A stretch of DNA of 64,000 bases from an uncultured Desulfovibrio sp. (GTDB lineage Bacteria > Desulfobacterota > Desulfovibrionia > Desulfovibrionales > Desulfovibrionaceae), in contig CAJOMG010000001.1 in the NCBI GenBank assembly GCA_905235595.1, positions 1 through 64,000 of the forward strand, in the 5' to 3' direction. A program made the translations under genes and the position numbers. Below are positions 20,783-32,545 of this stretch, piece by piece (position 1 is the first letter of the stretch; every line of letters begins with the position of its first letter). The notes below the pieces were generated by a model. That model had not been told where the DNA came from. It worked only from the letters and a program-made list of their open reading frames with translations, and ran no database searches.

Positions 20783-22731
20783 TATAGCCCGAGCAATTTC
20801 TTCCAGTGGGGTAGGTCTGCGTTCAATTCCAGGTAGTCTTGAGGCAGAACTACGGGCGTAGGGTTGGCGAGCGCACGCCTGACGTCTTCTACGGTACCGG
20901 TACGTGGTAGTTCGGGTATATCCTGCAAGGGGCAGAGGTCAAAATCATTCAAAGGTAGCATGACCATGACCGGCAGGCATTTGATGGCCGCTTCAAGTGC
21001 TACGGTGGTGGAATTTGAAGCCCACACCATCACACCGGGCTTCAGCTGGTCGGCAATGGCGCCGTCCTCAATAATAGTAATATTGGCGGCACGGTTGCCC
21101 AGAAGCATGCGCAGAGTTTCCTGCACAGGCAGATAGGGATGTGGTTTAATACGCACTTCCCATTTCTCCAGCAGACCCTCTGTGAGCGCACGGGCAAGCA
21201 GGGCGAGGTGTGCCTCGGTTTCATCCCTGAAAAAGCTCGTAACAATGAGCAAGTGGCGTGGTATAGGGGGTATATCTTTCTGCGGGCTGTGCGGAGAGGC
21301 TGTTGGAGCAGAGTCTGCCAGATATAAATATCGCAGAGCTTCAACAATACCAAGACGGGCATCGGGCATGCCCGCTTCAAACCACTGCCTGTATGCAGAC
21401 AGGCCGTTGCCCCGAATAACGTCAGGTTGAAAACAGGCATCGTTGCCCGTAAAAGCACGGGGATCATCAAAAAAGCGGAAGTCCGTTGGCCGGATGGTGG
21501 AGTGCTGTGCACCGATGACAGAACCGTTGCCAGCTTCATGCATGGTCTGTGTAAGCATGCGTTCCCAGGGACAATTTTCTAGGGGGAAGAGTGTCCATCG
21601 TTGTAGCCCGGCCATGGATGCATAGCGCTTGAAGGCCTGATGCTGGAGACAGCGCTCAAGACAGCGCCAGCCTCTAAAGGATTCTACCCAGTATCTACCA
21701 AGCTCATTCCAGAAATTCAGACGTGAACCAGCCATGCGGAAAGAGGGGCGCACCTTTTCCTCCAGCTTCCATGAAGCCAGACTCAGCCGTATATAACGCA
21801 ACCACGCGGCCAAGAGGTCGCGTGTGTTAAGAAATTCCTCTAAATAATGGAAACTAGCTCCGTCTAGGCCAGCACTGCGAAAGCGGTCGCGCAATGCGAT
21901 ACACTGTCGAAGGCTGAGCTGGGGCGCAGGAAAGCGTATGAACAGCCAACGGACAAATTGTCCACCTTCATTTTCCGCTTTTTTGTTGAGTGCATCATGC
22001 AACGCTTCCCAGTAGCGGGAGTGGTAACGTCCCTGTTTTGCCGCTTCCATATCCACATTGGGAAAGTAAGTTACGATAGTTGCGGGGGGACCTGCGGTTT
22101 CTGGCAGTGCTGCGTTGCGAGGCAAAGGCCGCAGGCGACGGCGTACAGTCCAGTACCAGTGGGCATAGCGAAGTATTGCCCGCAGAGGGGCAGGAAGTGC
22201 ATCATACAGTAGGCGTAACTTGCTGTCTGATGGACGTGAAGGTATTGTCTCGTCCTCTTCGGAAAATACGCGATGGCTTGAAGCACATAAAAGGCGCAAG
22301 GCTCGCCGCAGAGCGCCGTCGCCGCCATGTACACGCAGAGAGGAACAGGCTTCTGCATCCATGAGACGTTCAAGGGCGCGCAGCTTATAGACGGTATAGA
22401 GGGCAGGTGTCATTTTTGGATGCCGTTCGTAGAGCAGCGAACACCACCACATGGAGAGATTTGCACCACATTGGAGCCAACGCTGCACCTCTCTTCCTGC
22501 CACACGTAAATGCCCAAAATCAAAAGCCCAGGCAGCGTGTTCAGCTCGGATAATTTTTAATTCGTCACGCAGACGGGCTTGCAGGGCAATTTCACCCTTG
22601 GGTGCTTCCCAACCGTTCCAGTGGACAATGAGGGGTTCTACACCATTGCTTTTACCGTCAGGACCATAGCCTTGCGTACTTGAAACAGTGTGGTCCGATC
22701 CAGCAATAAGAATGCATTCTTTGACTGCCAT
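20782..22731 (-). CDS. Surface carbohydrate biosynthesis/glycosyltransferase-like protein
   Basis: ~650-aa ORF with TIVTYFPNVDMEAAKQGRYHSRYWEALHD, HEAGNGSVIGAQHSTIRPTDFRFFDD, ADQLKPGVMVWASNSTTVALEAAIKCLPVMVMLPLNDFDLCPL; resembles capsule/surface carbohydrate glycosyltransferases. Confidence 0.55.
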   Translation of the reverse strand: MAVKECILIAGSDHTVSSTQGYGPDGKSNGVEPLIVHWNGWEAPKGEIALQARLRDELKIIRAEHAAWAFDFGHLRVAGREVQRWLQCGANLSMWWCSLLYERHPKMTPALYTVYKLRALERLMDAEACSSLRVHGGDGALRRALRLLCASSHRVFSEEDETIPSRPSDSKLRLLYDALPAPLRAILRYAHWYWTVRRRLRPLPRNAALPETAGPPATIVTYFPNVDMEAAKQGRYHSRYWEALHDALNKKAENEGGQFVRWLFIRFPAPQLSLRQCIALRDRFRSAGLDGASFHYLEEFLNTRDLLAAWLRYIRLSLASWKLEEKVRPSFRMAGSRLNFWNELGRYWVESFRGWRCLERCLQHQAFKRYASMAGLQRWTLFPLENCPWERMLTQTMHEAGNGSVIGAQHSTIRPTDFRFFDDPRAFTGNDACFQPDVIRGNGLSAYRQWFEAGMPDARLGIVEALRYLYLADSAPTASPHSPQKDIPPIPRHLLIVTSFFRDETEAHLALLARALTEGLLEKWEVRIKPHPYLPVQETLRMLLGNRAANITIIEDGAIADQLKPGVMVWASNSTTVALEAAIKCLPVMVMLPLNDFDLCPLQDIPELPRTGTVEDVRRALANPTPVVLPQDYLELNADLPHWKKLLGL

Positions 22732-22789
22732 TGTAACATCCAATCTAGCATTAGTCGTAGTTGATACCGGTATCATGGTTGGCGTGACA

Positions 22790-23860
22790 CTAAAATGCAG
22801 GAGGAGTCATTGTCGTTTTTGCCCTGAAAGCTGCACGGATGGATGTGGTATATGGGTAGCGAAGCACTCCCATCTCGGTGACAATGCCGCTGATGTAGTC
22901 CGCAGGGGTGACGTCAAAGGCGTAATTGTATACGGGCACGCCTTCGGGACATATACGTACTTGACCCACATGGGTCACTTCCCGTTCAGGGCGTTGTTCA
23001 ATGGGAATACTGCTTCCGTCGGAAGTGGAGAGGTCAATGGTGGAGAGAGGAGCGGCCACATAGAAGGGAAGATTAAAGTGGCGCGCAAGCAGTGCCACGC
23101 CGCAGGTTCCTATCTTGTTGGCAGTGTCCCCGTTGGCGGCGATGCGGTCTGCACCTACAACCACACATTGAACAAGCCCTTTACCCATGAGCAGAGCACA
23201 GGCATTGTCACAGGCCACAGTAACGGGAATGTGGTCTTTCTGAAGTTCCCATGCGGTTAGACGTGCTCCCTGAAGGAATGGCCGCGTTTCATCAGCAATA
23301 ACACATATGTGTTTTCCCGCGTCCACCGCGCCGCGAACAACGCCTAGAGCTGTTCCGTATCCCGCCGTGGCAAGTGCACCCGCATTACAATGCGTCAACA
23401 CCGTGTCGCCATCGTGCAACAATGCGCCACCATGATGGCCAATGGCGCGGCAAATTTCTACATCTTCCCGCTGAATTGTTGCTGCTTCTGCCAAAAAAGC
23501 CGACAGCAGGGCATCGTGGTCGACATTCCCCTTGTTTTTGAGTTGTTGCTGGCATGCGCGCATGCGTGCAACGGCCCAGCGCAGATTGATTGCAGTGGGG
23601 CGGGCATTGGCTAAATTCTCAAGCGCCGCTTCCAGATGGGGCATCCAGCTTGATCCGTTGGCGTCGAGCAGGGCCAGAACGCATCCCCAGGCGGCAGTAA
23701 CGCCAATGGCCGGCGCTCCGCGTACGACCATGGTTTGCAGAGCCTCTATGATGTCGTTTACGGAACGGCAGATGAAGTATTCCTCCCGCTCAGGCAGGAA
23801 CCGCTGGTCAAGCAGATGGAGCTCACATTTCTCCACGTCGAAACAAATATGATCTACCAT
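22790..23860 (-). CDS. mtnA: S-methyl-5-thioribose-1-phosphate isomerase
   Basis: [98 protein letters not shown]. Confidence 0.95.
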   Translation of the reverse strand: MVDHICFDVEKCELHLLDQRFLPEREEYFICRSVNDIIEALQTMVVRGAPAIGVTAAWGCVLALLDANGSSWMPHLEAALENLANARPTAINLRWAVARMRACQQQLKNKGNVDHDALLSAFLAEAATIQREDVEICRAIGHHGGALLHDGDTVLTHCNAGALATAGYGTALGVVRGAVDAGKHICVIADETRPFLQGARLTAWELQKDHIPVTVACDNACALLMGKGLVQCVVVGADRIAANGDTANKIGTCGVALLARHFNLPFYVAAPLSTIDLSTSDGSSIPIEQRPEREVTHVGQVRICPEGVPVYNYAFDVTPADYISGIVTEMGVLRYPYTTSIRAAFRAKTTMTPPAF

Positions 23861-24103
23861 GGGTCTCCTCCTGCACAAAAGGATACACAAGAGGCTCGCA
23901 CATGGCAAAGCGAGATGCTCCTTGTTTTGCAGATGATGCTTTACAAAAGGGCATACGGCTGGCAGTGTTTTTCAACTGCACGGAAATTGTGCGACGATTC
24001 TGTGTTTTGTTGTAGATAGGTGCGCAAGGCAAAGGAATATATGCCCGTGGGGTTGGTATCTTACTCGTCGCCTCCCCTGGGGAATACGCAGGAGCTATGC
24101 AAC

Positions 24104-25285
24104 ATGGAAGAATTTTCACGCATACGGCGTCTGCCACCGTACGTCTTTGCGGTGGTAGGGGATCTTAAGATGCGTCTGCGCCGGCAGAATATTGACATTG
24201 TGGATTTCAGTATGGGCAACCCAGACATGCCAACCCCAGCCCCTATTGTGGACAAGCTCGTCGAGGCGGCACAGAAACCGGTAAACCACCGGTATTCTCT
24301 TTCTCGTGGCATCCCTAATTTGCGCAAGGCCATCTGTGACCGCTATGCCCGCCATTTTGGCGTGCAGCTTGATCCGGATAGTGAGGCTATCGTAACATTG
24401 GGTTCCAAGGAGGGGCTTGCTCATCTTTCGCTTGCCATGCTTGAGCCAGGCGATGTGGTGTTGGCACCGGACCCGACCTATCCCATTCATAAGTACGCGC
24501 CTATAATCGCCGGTGCCGATGTGCGCAGCGTGCCCATCGGACCAGGCCGGAATTTTTTTGAAGACCTAGAGGCAGCCACACGACAGGCCTGGCCTAAGCC
24601 TAAGGTCCTGTTCATTTGCTATCCGCACAATCCCACCACCGAAGTGACTGATTTGGATTTTTTTGAGAAGGTGGCAGATTTTGCCAAGGAGAATGACCTC
24701 TGGGTTGTACATGATATGGCTTATGCCGATCTTGTATTTGACGGATACAAGGCACCGAGTTTCCTTCAGGCCAAGGGAGCCAAGGAAGTGGGCGTGGAAT
24801 TTTTTTCCATGTCCAAAAGCTATTCAATGCCAGGATGGCGTGTGGGTTTCGCCGTAGGTAATAAGCATCTTATCCATGCGCTGGCGCGTATCAAGAGTTA
24901 TCTGGACTATGGCATGTTCCAGCCCATTCAGATAGCGGCTACCGTTGCCCTTAATGGGCCTGAAGACTGTGTGGAGCATATCCGTAGCGTATATCAGGAA
25001 CGGCGAGATCATCTTATAGACGGCCTGAACCGCATTGGCTGGGTTACGCCTGCGCCCAAGGCCACCATGTTTGTATGGGCACGTATTCCCGAGCCTTTCC
25101 GTAAGATGGGCTCAGTGGAATTTTCAAAGCTTTTGCTGCAGGAGGCTCATGTGGCAGTTTCGCCTGGTTTGGGCTTCGGCTCATATGGCGACGAATATGT
25201 ACGGTTTGCGCTTATTGAAAATGAACACCGCACACGGCAGGCCATCAGCAACATCCGGCGTTTATTGTCTGGTGTGGGGGATTGA
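24104..25285 (+). CDS. Class I/II PLP-dependent aminotransferase, AlaC-like
   Basis: [71 protein letters not shown] (PLP lysine). Confidence 0.9.
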   Translation: MEEFSRIRRLPPYVFAVVGDLKMRLRRQNIDIVDFSMGNPDMPTPAPIVDKLVEAAQKPVNHRYSLSRGIPNLRKAICDRYARHFGVQLDPDSEAIVTLGSKEGLAHLSLAMLEPGDVVLAPDPTYPIHKYAPIIAGADVRSVPIGPGRNFFEDLEAATRQAWPKPKVLFICYPHNPTTEVTDLDFFEKVADFAKENDLWVVHDMAYADLVFDGYKAPSFLQAKGAKEVGVEFFSMSKSYSMPGWRVGFAVGNKHLIHALARIKSYLDYGMFQPIQIAATVALNGPEDCVEHIRSVYQERRDHLIDGLNRIGWVTPAPKATMFVWARIPEPFRKMGSVEFSKLLLQEAHVAVSPGLGFGSYGDEYVRFALIENEHRTRQAISNIRRLLSGVGD

Positions 25286-25374
25286 TTTTGATACTTGCGT
25301 TGTGAACGTCATTGAATCGCAGTTGATCACAAGCCTTTTTGCAGGCTCGCTCTGTGTGTGAGATTGGAGAATAC

Positions 25375-26697
25375 ATGACCAGAAACAGTGATACGCCTCT
25401 TGTAGTGGGGCTGGCCGGGTTTGGTACAGTGGGTGGCGGTCTTGTGCGTCTTCTTCAGGAAAACGCAGATATTATCCAACGGCGGATTGGGCGTGGCATA
25501 CGTCTGAAAAAGGTTTTGGTGCGTACCATCACCAAGGCCCGTGCGGCTCAACTGCCACCCGGTGCAACATTGGTTACGGATCCCCGTTCCTTGACTGACG
25601 ATCCGGAAATTGACGTGCTGGTGGAGCTTATTGGTGGAATAGACCATGCCCGTGACCTTATTGATCGAGCACTGGATCAGGGCAAGCATATTGTTACAGC
25701 CAACAAGGCTCTGCTGGCTGAGGAAGGGCTGGAACTGTTCCATAAGGCGGCACGCAAAAAGCGCATTTTGCGTTATGAGGCGAGTGTGGCAGGAGCTATC
25801 CCCATTGTGGAAGCTCTTAAAGCAAGTTTAACAGGCAACCGTATACAGTCTCTTATGGGCATCCTCAACGGCACGAGCAACTACATTCTTTCCGAGATGA
25901 CCAGCAATGGGATGGAGTTTGATGTGGCCTTGCAGCAGGCTCAGCGACTGGGCTATGCCGAGGCTGATCCCTCGTTGGATATCGACGGACATGATGCTGC
26001 ACACAAACTCATTTTGCTTATCAGGCTGGCCTATGGAGTGCACTATCCCTACACGGCCCTTTCTGTGCGCGGTATCCGTGGGCTTTCAGCCATGGATATA
26101 CGGCTCGCAAGGGAATTGGGGTATCGCATCAAACTTATTGCTCAAGTGCGTGAGGCCTTTGGCGGAGGGGAAGATCAGGTGAGGCTGGAGGCGGGAGTTT
26201 TTCCGGCGTTGGTTTATCATAAGTATCTATTGGCCCGAGTGGGCGGCGTGTACAATGCTGTGCGCGTGGAGGCCAACGCTGCTGGTGCGCTCTTTTTTCA
26301 TGGGCGTGGCGCAGGCGATTTGCCTACTGCAGGGGCAGTGCTGGGAGATCTGCTGGCCGTAGCGCGCGATGAGCGCCCTAATAATACTGGTTTTGCTGAC
26401 AAGGTTTTGCCCAAGGCTTGCATTGTGCCTCCCGAGGAATGGCGTTCTTGTTACTATGTGCGTGTCATGGTGCAGGACGCGCCGGGCGTGCTGCGCGATC
26501 TTTCAGGCTGTATGGCTGCCGAGGGCATCAGCATGGCACAGGTCATCCAAAAGAGTGATGAGGGGCAAGGCGTTCCACTGGTGTTCATGACACACGAAAC
26601 CTCGGCGCGTGCTATGCGCGACGCCTTGCAGCGCACTATGGATGCGGGCTTGCTTAAGGAACCTGCAGTTTATCTTCGTGTACTGGGTGGAGAATAG
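25375..26697 (+). CDS. hom: Homoserine dehydrogenase with C-terminal ACT domain
   Basis: [79 protein letters not shown]-terminal [31 protein letters not shown]. Confidence 0.95.
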   Translation: MTRNSDTPLVVGLAGFGTVGGGLVRLLQENADIIQRRIGRGIRLKKVLVRTITKARAAQLPPGATLVTDPRSLTDDPEIDVLVELIGGIDHARDLIDRALDQGKHIVTANKALLAEEGLELFHKAARKKRILRYEASVAGAIPIVEALKASLTGNRIQSLMGILNGTSNYILSEMTSNGMEFDVALQQAQRLGYAEADPSLDIDGHDAAHKLILLIRLAYGVHYPYTALSVRGIRGLSAMDIRLARELGYRIKLIAQVREAFGGGEDQVRLEAGVFPALVYHKYLLARVGGVYNAVRVEANAAGALFFHGRGAGDLPTAGAVLGDLLAVARDERPNNTGFADKVLPKACIVPPEEWRSCYYVRVMVQDAPGVLRDLSGCMAAEGISMAQVIQKSDEGQGVPLVFMTHETSARAMRDALQRTMDAGLLKEPAVYLRVLGGE

Positions 26698-26740
26698 CGC
26701 GGAGTTATCTGCATGTTCTAGGGAGAGAGGAGAATGGACA

Positions 26741-27937
26741 ATGACAGACATTGATCGTCAGATGGCTACCATTAAACGAGGCGTTGCCGAACTTATTGAC
26801 GAAGGCGAATTGCGCAGGAAGCTGAACCGTGGGGTTCCCTTGCGCATCAAGGTCGGCTTTGACCCCACTGCTCCAGATTTGCATCTCGGGCACACGGTCA
26901 TTATGCACAAGATGCGGCATTTTCAGGAACTGGGACATCATGTGATTTTTCTTATTGGTGATTTTACGGGGCGTATTGGTGATCCGTCTGGCCGTTCCGA
27001 AACCCGTCCTCCTCTTACCGCTGAACAGGTTCAGGCTAATGCTGAAACCTACAAGAAACAGGTTTTCAAGATTCTGGACCCACAAAAAACCGAAGTGGTG
27101 TTTAATTCTGCTTGGCTTGGCAAGATGAATGCCGCAGATTTTATCAGGCTGGCTTCCAGTTATACTGTGGCCCGTATGATGGAGCGGGATGATTTTGAAA
27201 AGCGGTTTCGTGAACAGAGACCCATATCCATTCACGAATTTCTGTATCCCCTATGCCAGGGCTATGACTCTGTTGCACTCAAATGTGATGTGGAAATGGG
27301 CGGTAATGACCAGAAATTCAATCTGTTGGTGGGCCGTAACTTGCAAGTTCATTACGGCATGGAAAGTCAGTGCATCCTGACCATGCCCTTGCTTGAAGGG
27401 ACAGATGGTGTGCGCAAGATGTCTAAATCCTACGGTAATTACATAGGAATTGATGAACCCCCAGCGCAGATTTTTGGCAAGGTCATGGCCATTTCGGACG
27501 AACTGATGTGGCGTTACTATGAGCTGCTTTCTGCAAAAAGTCTGGAAGATATAGCCACGCTTAAGGCTGACGTTGCATGTAACAAGGTCCATCCCAAGGC
27601 AGCTAAAGAAGCATTAGCCCATGAGATGGTGACACGCTACCACAGCGAAAAGGCCGCTAACGAAGCACGACAAGGCTTCAATGCTGTATTCGCCAATGGG
27701 GGTGTGCCGGATGACATGCCGGAGTATAGCTGTAATGCAGGTGAGGACAGTACTCCTCCTGTTTTCCTGGAAGCTGCGGGGTTAGTCAAAAGCCGCGGTG
27801 AGGCCAAAAGGTTGATGAAAGAAGGCGCACTTTCCATTAACGGAGAGCGTTGTGATGATGTGGCGGCACCTTTGGCTTCTGGAACGTATATCGTAAAGCT
27901 GGGTAAAAAGCGCTTTCTCCGGCTCACGGTGCGATAG
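26741..27937 (+). CDS. tyrS: Tyrosyl-tRNA synthetase
   Basis: [68 protein letters not shown]-terminal S4-like domain. Confidence 0.95.
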   Translation: MTDIDRQMATIKRGVAELIDEGELRRKLNRGVPLRIKVGFDPTAPDLHLGHTVIMHKMRHFQELGHHVIFLIGDFTGRIGDPSGRSETRPPLTAEQVQANAETYKKQVFKILDPQKTEVVFNSAWLGKMNAADFIRLASSYTVARMMERDDFEKRFREQRPISIHEFLYPLCQGYDSVALKCDVEMGGNDQKFNLLVGRNLQVHYGMESQCILTMPLLEGTDGVRKMSKSYGNYIGIDEPPAQIFGKVMAISDELMWRYYELLSAKSLEDIATLKADVACNKVHPKAAKEALAHEMVTRYHSEKAANEARQGFNAVFANGGVPDDMPEYSCNAGEDSTPPVFLEAAGLVKSRGEAKRLMKEGALSINGERCDDVAAPLASGTYIVKLGKKRFLRLTVR

Positions 27938-27977
27938 TTTTTTTTTCAGGTATAGCCTTTGCTACTGATTGTAATTG

Positions 27978-28009
27978 GGCGCGGTGACCGGCTGCGCCTT
28001 TTTTTTTTT
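27978..28009 (+). terminator. Rho-independent terminator after tyrS
   Basis: GGCGC-ggtgaccggct-GCGCC followed by an 11-nt T-run. Confidence 0.8.
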
Positions 28010-28072
28010 GTAAAATTTGCCTATCTTGTATACGACAAGGCCGTACTTACAGCTAGTTAGGAGGAGATTTCC

Positions 28073-29293
28073 GTGCAAAAACTTTATGTGGCCATGGTGG
28101 GACTGCCTGCGCGCGGCAAGTCTACACTGGCAAAGCGTATCTGTGACGGTTTGAAAGCTGAGGGAATTAACGCAGGCTTGTTTAACAATGGTGATATGCG
28201 GCGTGCTCTTATGGGGGCAGAATCCACAAAACCCGACTTTTATGATCCCACCAACAGCTTCGGACGTGAGGCCAGGGAGCTGATAAACCGACGCAATATG
28301 GAGCAAGCCCGTGAGTGGCTGATACAGAAAGGTGAGGTGGCCATCCTCGACGCCACCAACGTGAGTCGTGCACGGAGGAAAAAAATAGAAGACACACTCA
28401 CAGACTATCCCGTGCTCTTTGTTCAATGTGTCAATGAAGATCCCTTGCTGCTTAATGCCTGTATACGTCGCAAGGCGACGCTGCCGGAGTATGCCTCCTA
28501 TACCGAAGAGGAAGCGTTGGAGAGTTTTCGGCAACGCATCGTGCATTATGAGGCTGAATACGAACCACTTTCTGATGAAAAGTACTGGATGTGCGTGGAT
28601 GCCACTGCCAACCGCGTTTTAGAGGAACGTCCCTGCGAAAGTTCCCCCTATTATCCGGCAATACGTGAAATTGTGGTCAGCATGTGGGTGCCCGATCTCT
28701 ATCTGGCTCGTCACGGCCAGACAGAATTTAATGTTCAGGGCCGTGTGGGTGGCGACCCGCCGCTGACGGCCAAGGGGCGTGCACAAGCACAGGCATTGGC
28801 TGCTCACTTACGTGGCAAGCCCATTGCGTGGGTGTTTACTTCTACACGGTTCCGTTCGCATGAAACCGCAGCCCCTTTGTTGGCTGAGCATCCCGGCGCC
28901 CACGTCATGGCCCTTAAGGAGTTTGATGAAATTAACGCTGGCATCTGTGAAAATATGCTCTACAGTGAAATACGCGAACGCATGCCCGAAGTCACTGCAG
29001 GCCGGAATGCAAACAAATATGCGTATGTTTATCCCGAAGGGGAGAGTTACGCCATGTTGCGCGAACGAGTGCAACGCGGCCTCAGGCGTGTTCTTTTTTT
29101 GGCAGATAACGCTCCTACGGTGATTGTTGGGCATCAGGCCATCAACCGGGTGCTGCTTTCGCTGTTGCTTAGGCAGCGCGCCGAGGATGTGCCCTATATT
29201 CATATACCGCAGAACCAGTGCTATCACATCAGCCTGTCACCGCGACGCAAGATTTTTATGCGTGAACCCTATCCCTTGGATGGCATACAGTGA
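28073..29293 (+). CDS. Bifunctional 6-phosphofructo-2-kinase/fructose-2,6-bisphosphatase-like protein
   Basis: P-loop kinase VAMVGLPARGKSTLAKRICDGLKAEGINAGLFNNGDMRR, AILDATNVSRARRKKI, fused to histidine-phosphatase YLARHGQTEFNVQGRVGGDPPLT...IVGHQAINRVLL. GTG start. Confidence 0.85.
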   Translation: MQKLYVAMVGLPARGKSTLAKRICDGLKAEGINAGLFNNGDMRRALMGAESTKPDFYDPTNSFGREARELINRRNMEQAREWLIQKGEVAILDATNVSRARRKKIEDTLTDYPVLFVQCVNEDPLLLNACIRRKATLPEYASYTEEEALESFRQRIVHYEAEYEPLSDEKYWMCVDATANRVLEERPCESSPYYPAIREIVVSMWVPDLYLARHGQTEFNVQGRVGGDPPLTAKGRAQAQALAAHLRGKPIAWVFTSTRFRSHETAAPLLAEHPGAHVMALKEFDEINAGICENMLYSEIRERMPEVTAGRNANKYAYVYPEGESYAMLRERVQRGLRRVLFLADNAPTVIVGHQAINRVLLSLLLRQRAEDVPYIHIPQNQCYHISLSPRRKIFMREPYPLDGIQ

Positions 29294-30348
29294 TCAATCT
29301 TCTGGATATGACCCTAGGCGAGCTGGAAACTTGGATGACAGAAGAACTTGGCGAGCCCAATTTTCGTGCAACGCAGATATGGCAGTGGCTTTGGCAGAAA
29401 ATGGCTCGTGATTTTGATAGCATGACTAATGTTTCCAAGTCTTGTCGGGAACGACTGGCCGCGGTTGCATGTATTGCTTGGCCGGAGGTTACTGCCGTTG
29501 AAGAAAGCTGCGATGGTACAACGAAATTTCTCTTGCGCTTGGCAGACGGCAAGCAGGTGGAAACCGTTTTGATTCCTTCGGACTCCCGCGAGGGAGCGCG
29601 TCGCTGGACGCAGTGTCTCTCCTCGCAAGTGGGCTGTGCCATGGCGTGTACATTTTGCTCTACCGGTCAAATGGGTTTTGAGCGCAACATGACCATGGGG
29701 GAAATTTTAGGGCAGGTATTGGTTGCACGTGCATATCTAGGTGATGCCAGACCGGATCATCCCGTGTTAAGAAATTTGGTTTTTATGGGCATGGGAGAAC
29801 CTCTTCTCAACCTGCCTGAAGTTATGCGTTCTCTGCACAGTTTGAATAACAACAGGGGACTGAACTTTTCTCCACGCCGTATTACAGTATCTACCTGTGG
29901 TATTGAAAAGGGTCTGCGTGAGCTGGGAGATAGCGGGCTTGCCTATTTGGCTGTTTCTTTGCATGCCCCAACGCAAGTACTGCGAGCACGCATTATGCCA
30001 AAGGCTGCTCGCTGGCCACTTGAAGATATGTTGTGTGCGCTTGAACAGTATCCCCTCAAGACTCGCGAGCGCATCACCTTTGAATATTTGCTGCTGGGGG
30101 GTATCAACGACGGCCCAGAACATGCAAGGGAATTGGCGCGACTGGTGAGCACAGTTAAGGGGAAGCTTAACCTTATTGTTTATAATCCTGCAGAAGGGGC
30201 ACCATATACAGCACCCAGTGAAGAACGTGTGCTTGCCTTCGAGCAGATCCTCTGGAAACGTCACATCACGGCCATAGTTCGCAAGAGTAAGGGGCAGGAT
30301 ATCAAGGCTGCTTGTGGTCAGCTTAAAGCCGCCATATGTCCTTTCTAA
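29290..30348 (+). CDS. rlmN: 23S rRNA (adenine2503-C2)-methyltransferase, radical SAM
   Basis: SQVGCAMACTFCSTGQMGFERNMTMGEILGQV, NLVFMGMGEPLLN, YLAVSLHAPTQVLRARIMP. GTG start overlapping upstream stop. Confidence 0.95.
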   Translation: MINLLDMTLGELETWMTEELGEPNFRATQIWQWLWQKMARDFDSMTNVSKSCRERLAAVACIAWPEVTAVEESCDGTTKFLLRLADGKQVETVLIPSDSREGARRWTQCLSSQVGCAMACTFCSTGQMGFERNMTMGEILGQVLVARAYLGDARPDHPVLRNLVFMGMGEPLLNLPEVMRSLHSLNNNRGLNFSPRRITVSTCGIEKGLRELGDSGLAYLAVSLHAPTQVLRARIMPKAARWPLEDMLCALEQYPLKTRERITFEYLLLGGINDGPEHARELARLVSTVKGKLNLIVYNPAEGAPYTAPSEERVLAFEQILWKRHITAIVRKSKGQDIKAACGQLKAAICPF

Positions 30349-30543
30349 TCTATTGGTGGGATTTTGTCCGTTGGCTGAATGACTATCATTATAATGCCAA
30401 GCCGAAGTGATGATAGCACAGTGGTGTCGTGTGCAGAATCTAGTAGAGGGGATTATTTTAAATCCACATTATTGTGTTAGAGCGATTCGTTCTATTGCCA
30501 GTTGGTAACGTTGCAAAGACCGATTGGTCTGACGGGGGAACGG

Positions 30544-31095
30544 ATGGTGGAGAAGCACGTTACGTCCATATATCAATCGCCTCTTGGGAGGATTTACCTT
30601 ACCGCCGATACCATGGGGCTGACTGGGTTATGGTTTGAAGGGACAAAAAATATCCCTGTTGGCTTGAACCTAGAATACAAGGCAAGGGAAGTGCCGGTAA
30701 TAGTGGAAGCGAAACGCTGGCTGGATATATATTTTTCTGGCAAATGCCCTGGTTTTACACCACACCTTCATATAACTGGTACAGAATTTCGCCTTTGTGT
30801 TTGGCATCTGCTACGGCAAATTCCATACGGTAAGACGGTCTGCTACGGCCTTCTCGCAGATAACATAGCAAAAAAACGAGGTATGCAAAGCATGTCAGCA
30901 CAGGCTGTTGGCGGAGCTGTGAGTCACAATGGAATCTCCATTATCATCCCTTGCCACCGTGTAGTAGGAAAAAATGGTAATCTCACTGGCTACGCAGGTG
31001 GTGTAGACAGAAAATACAAATTATTACAGTTGGAACATGTGGCTATGGAGAAGTTTTTCAGTCCTGTTGTCCTTGGGATAAAGGGCAGACCGTGA
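30544..31095 (+). CDS. ogt: Methylated-DNA--[protein]-cysteine S-methyltransferase
   Basis: TEFRLCVWHLLRQIPYGKTVCYGLLADNIA, AVGGAVSHNGISIIIPCHRVVGKNGNLTGYAGGVDRKYKLLQLE (PCHRV active site). Confidence 0.95.
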   Translation: MVEKHVTSIYQSPLGRIYLTADTMGLTGLWFEGTKNIPVGLNLEYKAREVPVIVEAKRWLDIYFSGKCPGFTPHLHITGTEFRLCVWHLLRQIPYGKTVCYGLLADNIAKKRGMQSMSAQAVGGAVSHNGISIIIPCHRVVGKNGNLTGYAGGVDRKYKLLQLEHVAMEKFFSPVVLGIKGRP

Positions 31096-31102
31096 GAATT
31101 TT

Positions 31103-32536
31103 TTAGGCAGTGCAATTCTTGTCATTGTTTTTAGGTGACGAGGATTCGAAGGGAGGCGGTGGTCGCCAGTACCAGAAGAGTGCTAACAGTGGTGCAAGTC
31201 CGCATAGTTCTGCGATTTCACGTGGAGCTACATGATTCACACTCCACCATAGGGTCACACTGATGAAGGCAGTAAGAAGCATGTACAGCCATTGGCATAA
31301 CGACATGGGGCGTGCTGTGTATTGAAAAAAACCTACAGTCAGCACGGCCACAAACACTTTGGTTATGGTTAAAGACAGGGCAGCACCTTCCAGTGGCATA
31401 CGAGGGATAAGCGTCATGCAGCAGAACAGATTGCAAACAAGGCCACTGCAGTAAAAAACGAGTAACAGATGGTGCCGGCGCATACCTATCATGGCGTAGG
31501 CTGCCAGATTGTGCAGAAATGCCGTGGCAAGGCATGGCGTGAGCAGTCGTTGTGCAGTTACAGCTGTTTGATAGTTTTCACCATAGACCAGTGGTAAAAA
31601 ACGGTCACTTTCCACACAAATCAAAAAAATGATTGGCAATGCAGCTGCCCATAGCGAACGCGCGGTCTGTCCAGCTAGTTGCTGGAAGGCATTTCTGTCT
31701 TGTTGCCAATATTGTGCCAGCAGTGGAAAGATTACCTTGCCAAGGAGTGCACCAGAAACGAGAACTGATAAACCTTCCACGGTTTCCCAGGCGACTCCGT
31801 AACCGCCTACGTCGGCATTACCACCGTATTGTTTGAGAAAAATCACGTTGATTTTGTTATAAAACATAGCGCAGGCTGCCATGCAGGTGAAAACAAGGCC
31901 GTTTTTCATCTGGTGTGCAAGATCCTTCATCCCAGCAAGGCCCACGCCAGCAAGAGGGTTGCGTTCCAAAGCGGCAAGGGCAAAGGCAATGCAGAGCAGT
32001 GATTCAATCACCTTGTAGAGGGCAATGACAAGGGGCGGAGCGTCCAGAAGCACACAGGCAATACCGAAACCGATACCTAGAAGAGCGGAAGGAATCCGGA
32101 TGCGCATTTCCACATCCTGACGGCCTCGTGCCTGGCACAGCGCAAAGAAGGAATCACTCACGCCGTCCAGTCCTAGACCAGCGGCAATACACATGACTAC
32201 CAGGCGCAATTCAGGTGTATAGCCCTGCCAGCCTGTGATGAGCCATGTTACTCCCAATGCCAGCAATAAGACGGCTAGCTTGAGCCAAGTCACTTCGCCC
32301 AGAAGGGCCCGGGGGTGACCCTCTCTGCGTGCAAAAGTGGACAGCAAAAAATCATTCAAGCCTACATCGGCAACGGTTTTGACCAGATAACCGAATGTAA
32401 GCGCCAGAACAATCTGCCCAAGAATATCTGGACTACGGCGTGCCAGAAGGATGGTAAAGAGGGTCCATGCTAAATCGCGCGTCCACTGCGCACCCAGAAT
32501 GAAGCCCAGCCGGCGAGGGATGCTTTTTAGCTTCAT
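31103..32536 (-). CDS. Polysaccharide biosynthesis/Wzx-type flippase (MOP superfamily)
   Basis: Multi-spanning hydrophobic ORF; LGAQWTRDLAWTLFTILLARRSPDILGQIVLALTFGYLVKTVADVGLNDFLLSTFARR resembles Wzx/RfbX. Confidence 0.75.
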   Translation of the reverse strand: MKLKSIPRRLGFILGAQWTRDLAWTLFTILLARRSPDILGQIVLALTFGYLVKTVADVGLNDFLLSTFARREGHPRALLGEVTWLKLAVLLLALGVTWLITGWQGYTPELRLVVMCIAAGLGLDGVSDSFFALCQARGRQDVEMRIRIPSALLGIGFGIACVLLDAPPLVIALYKVIESLLCIAFALAALERNPLAGVGLAGMKDLAHQMKNGLVFTCMAACAMFYNKINVIFLKQYGGNADVGGYGVAWETVEGLSVLVSGALLGKVIFPLLAQYWQQDRNAFQQLAGQTARSLWAAALPIIFLICVESDRFLPLVYGENYQTAVTAQRLLTPCLATAFLHNLAAYAMIGMRRHHLLLVFYCSGLVCNLFCCMTLIPRMPLEGAALSLTITKVFVAVLTVGFFQYTARPMSLCQWLYMLLTAFISVTLWWSVNHVAPREIAELCGLAPLLALFWYWRPPPPFESSSPKNNDKNCTA

Positions 32537-32545
32537 TCAAGGGCC

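Noticed and set aside
30349-30543. Possible tRNA or small RNA between rlmN and ogt
   Set aside because: No cloverleaf or TPsiC arm found; only a short imperfect inverted repeat (CTATCAT...ATGATAG).
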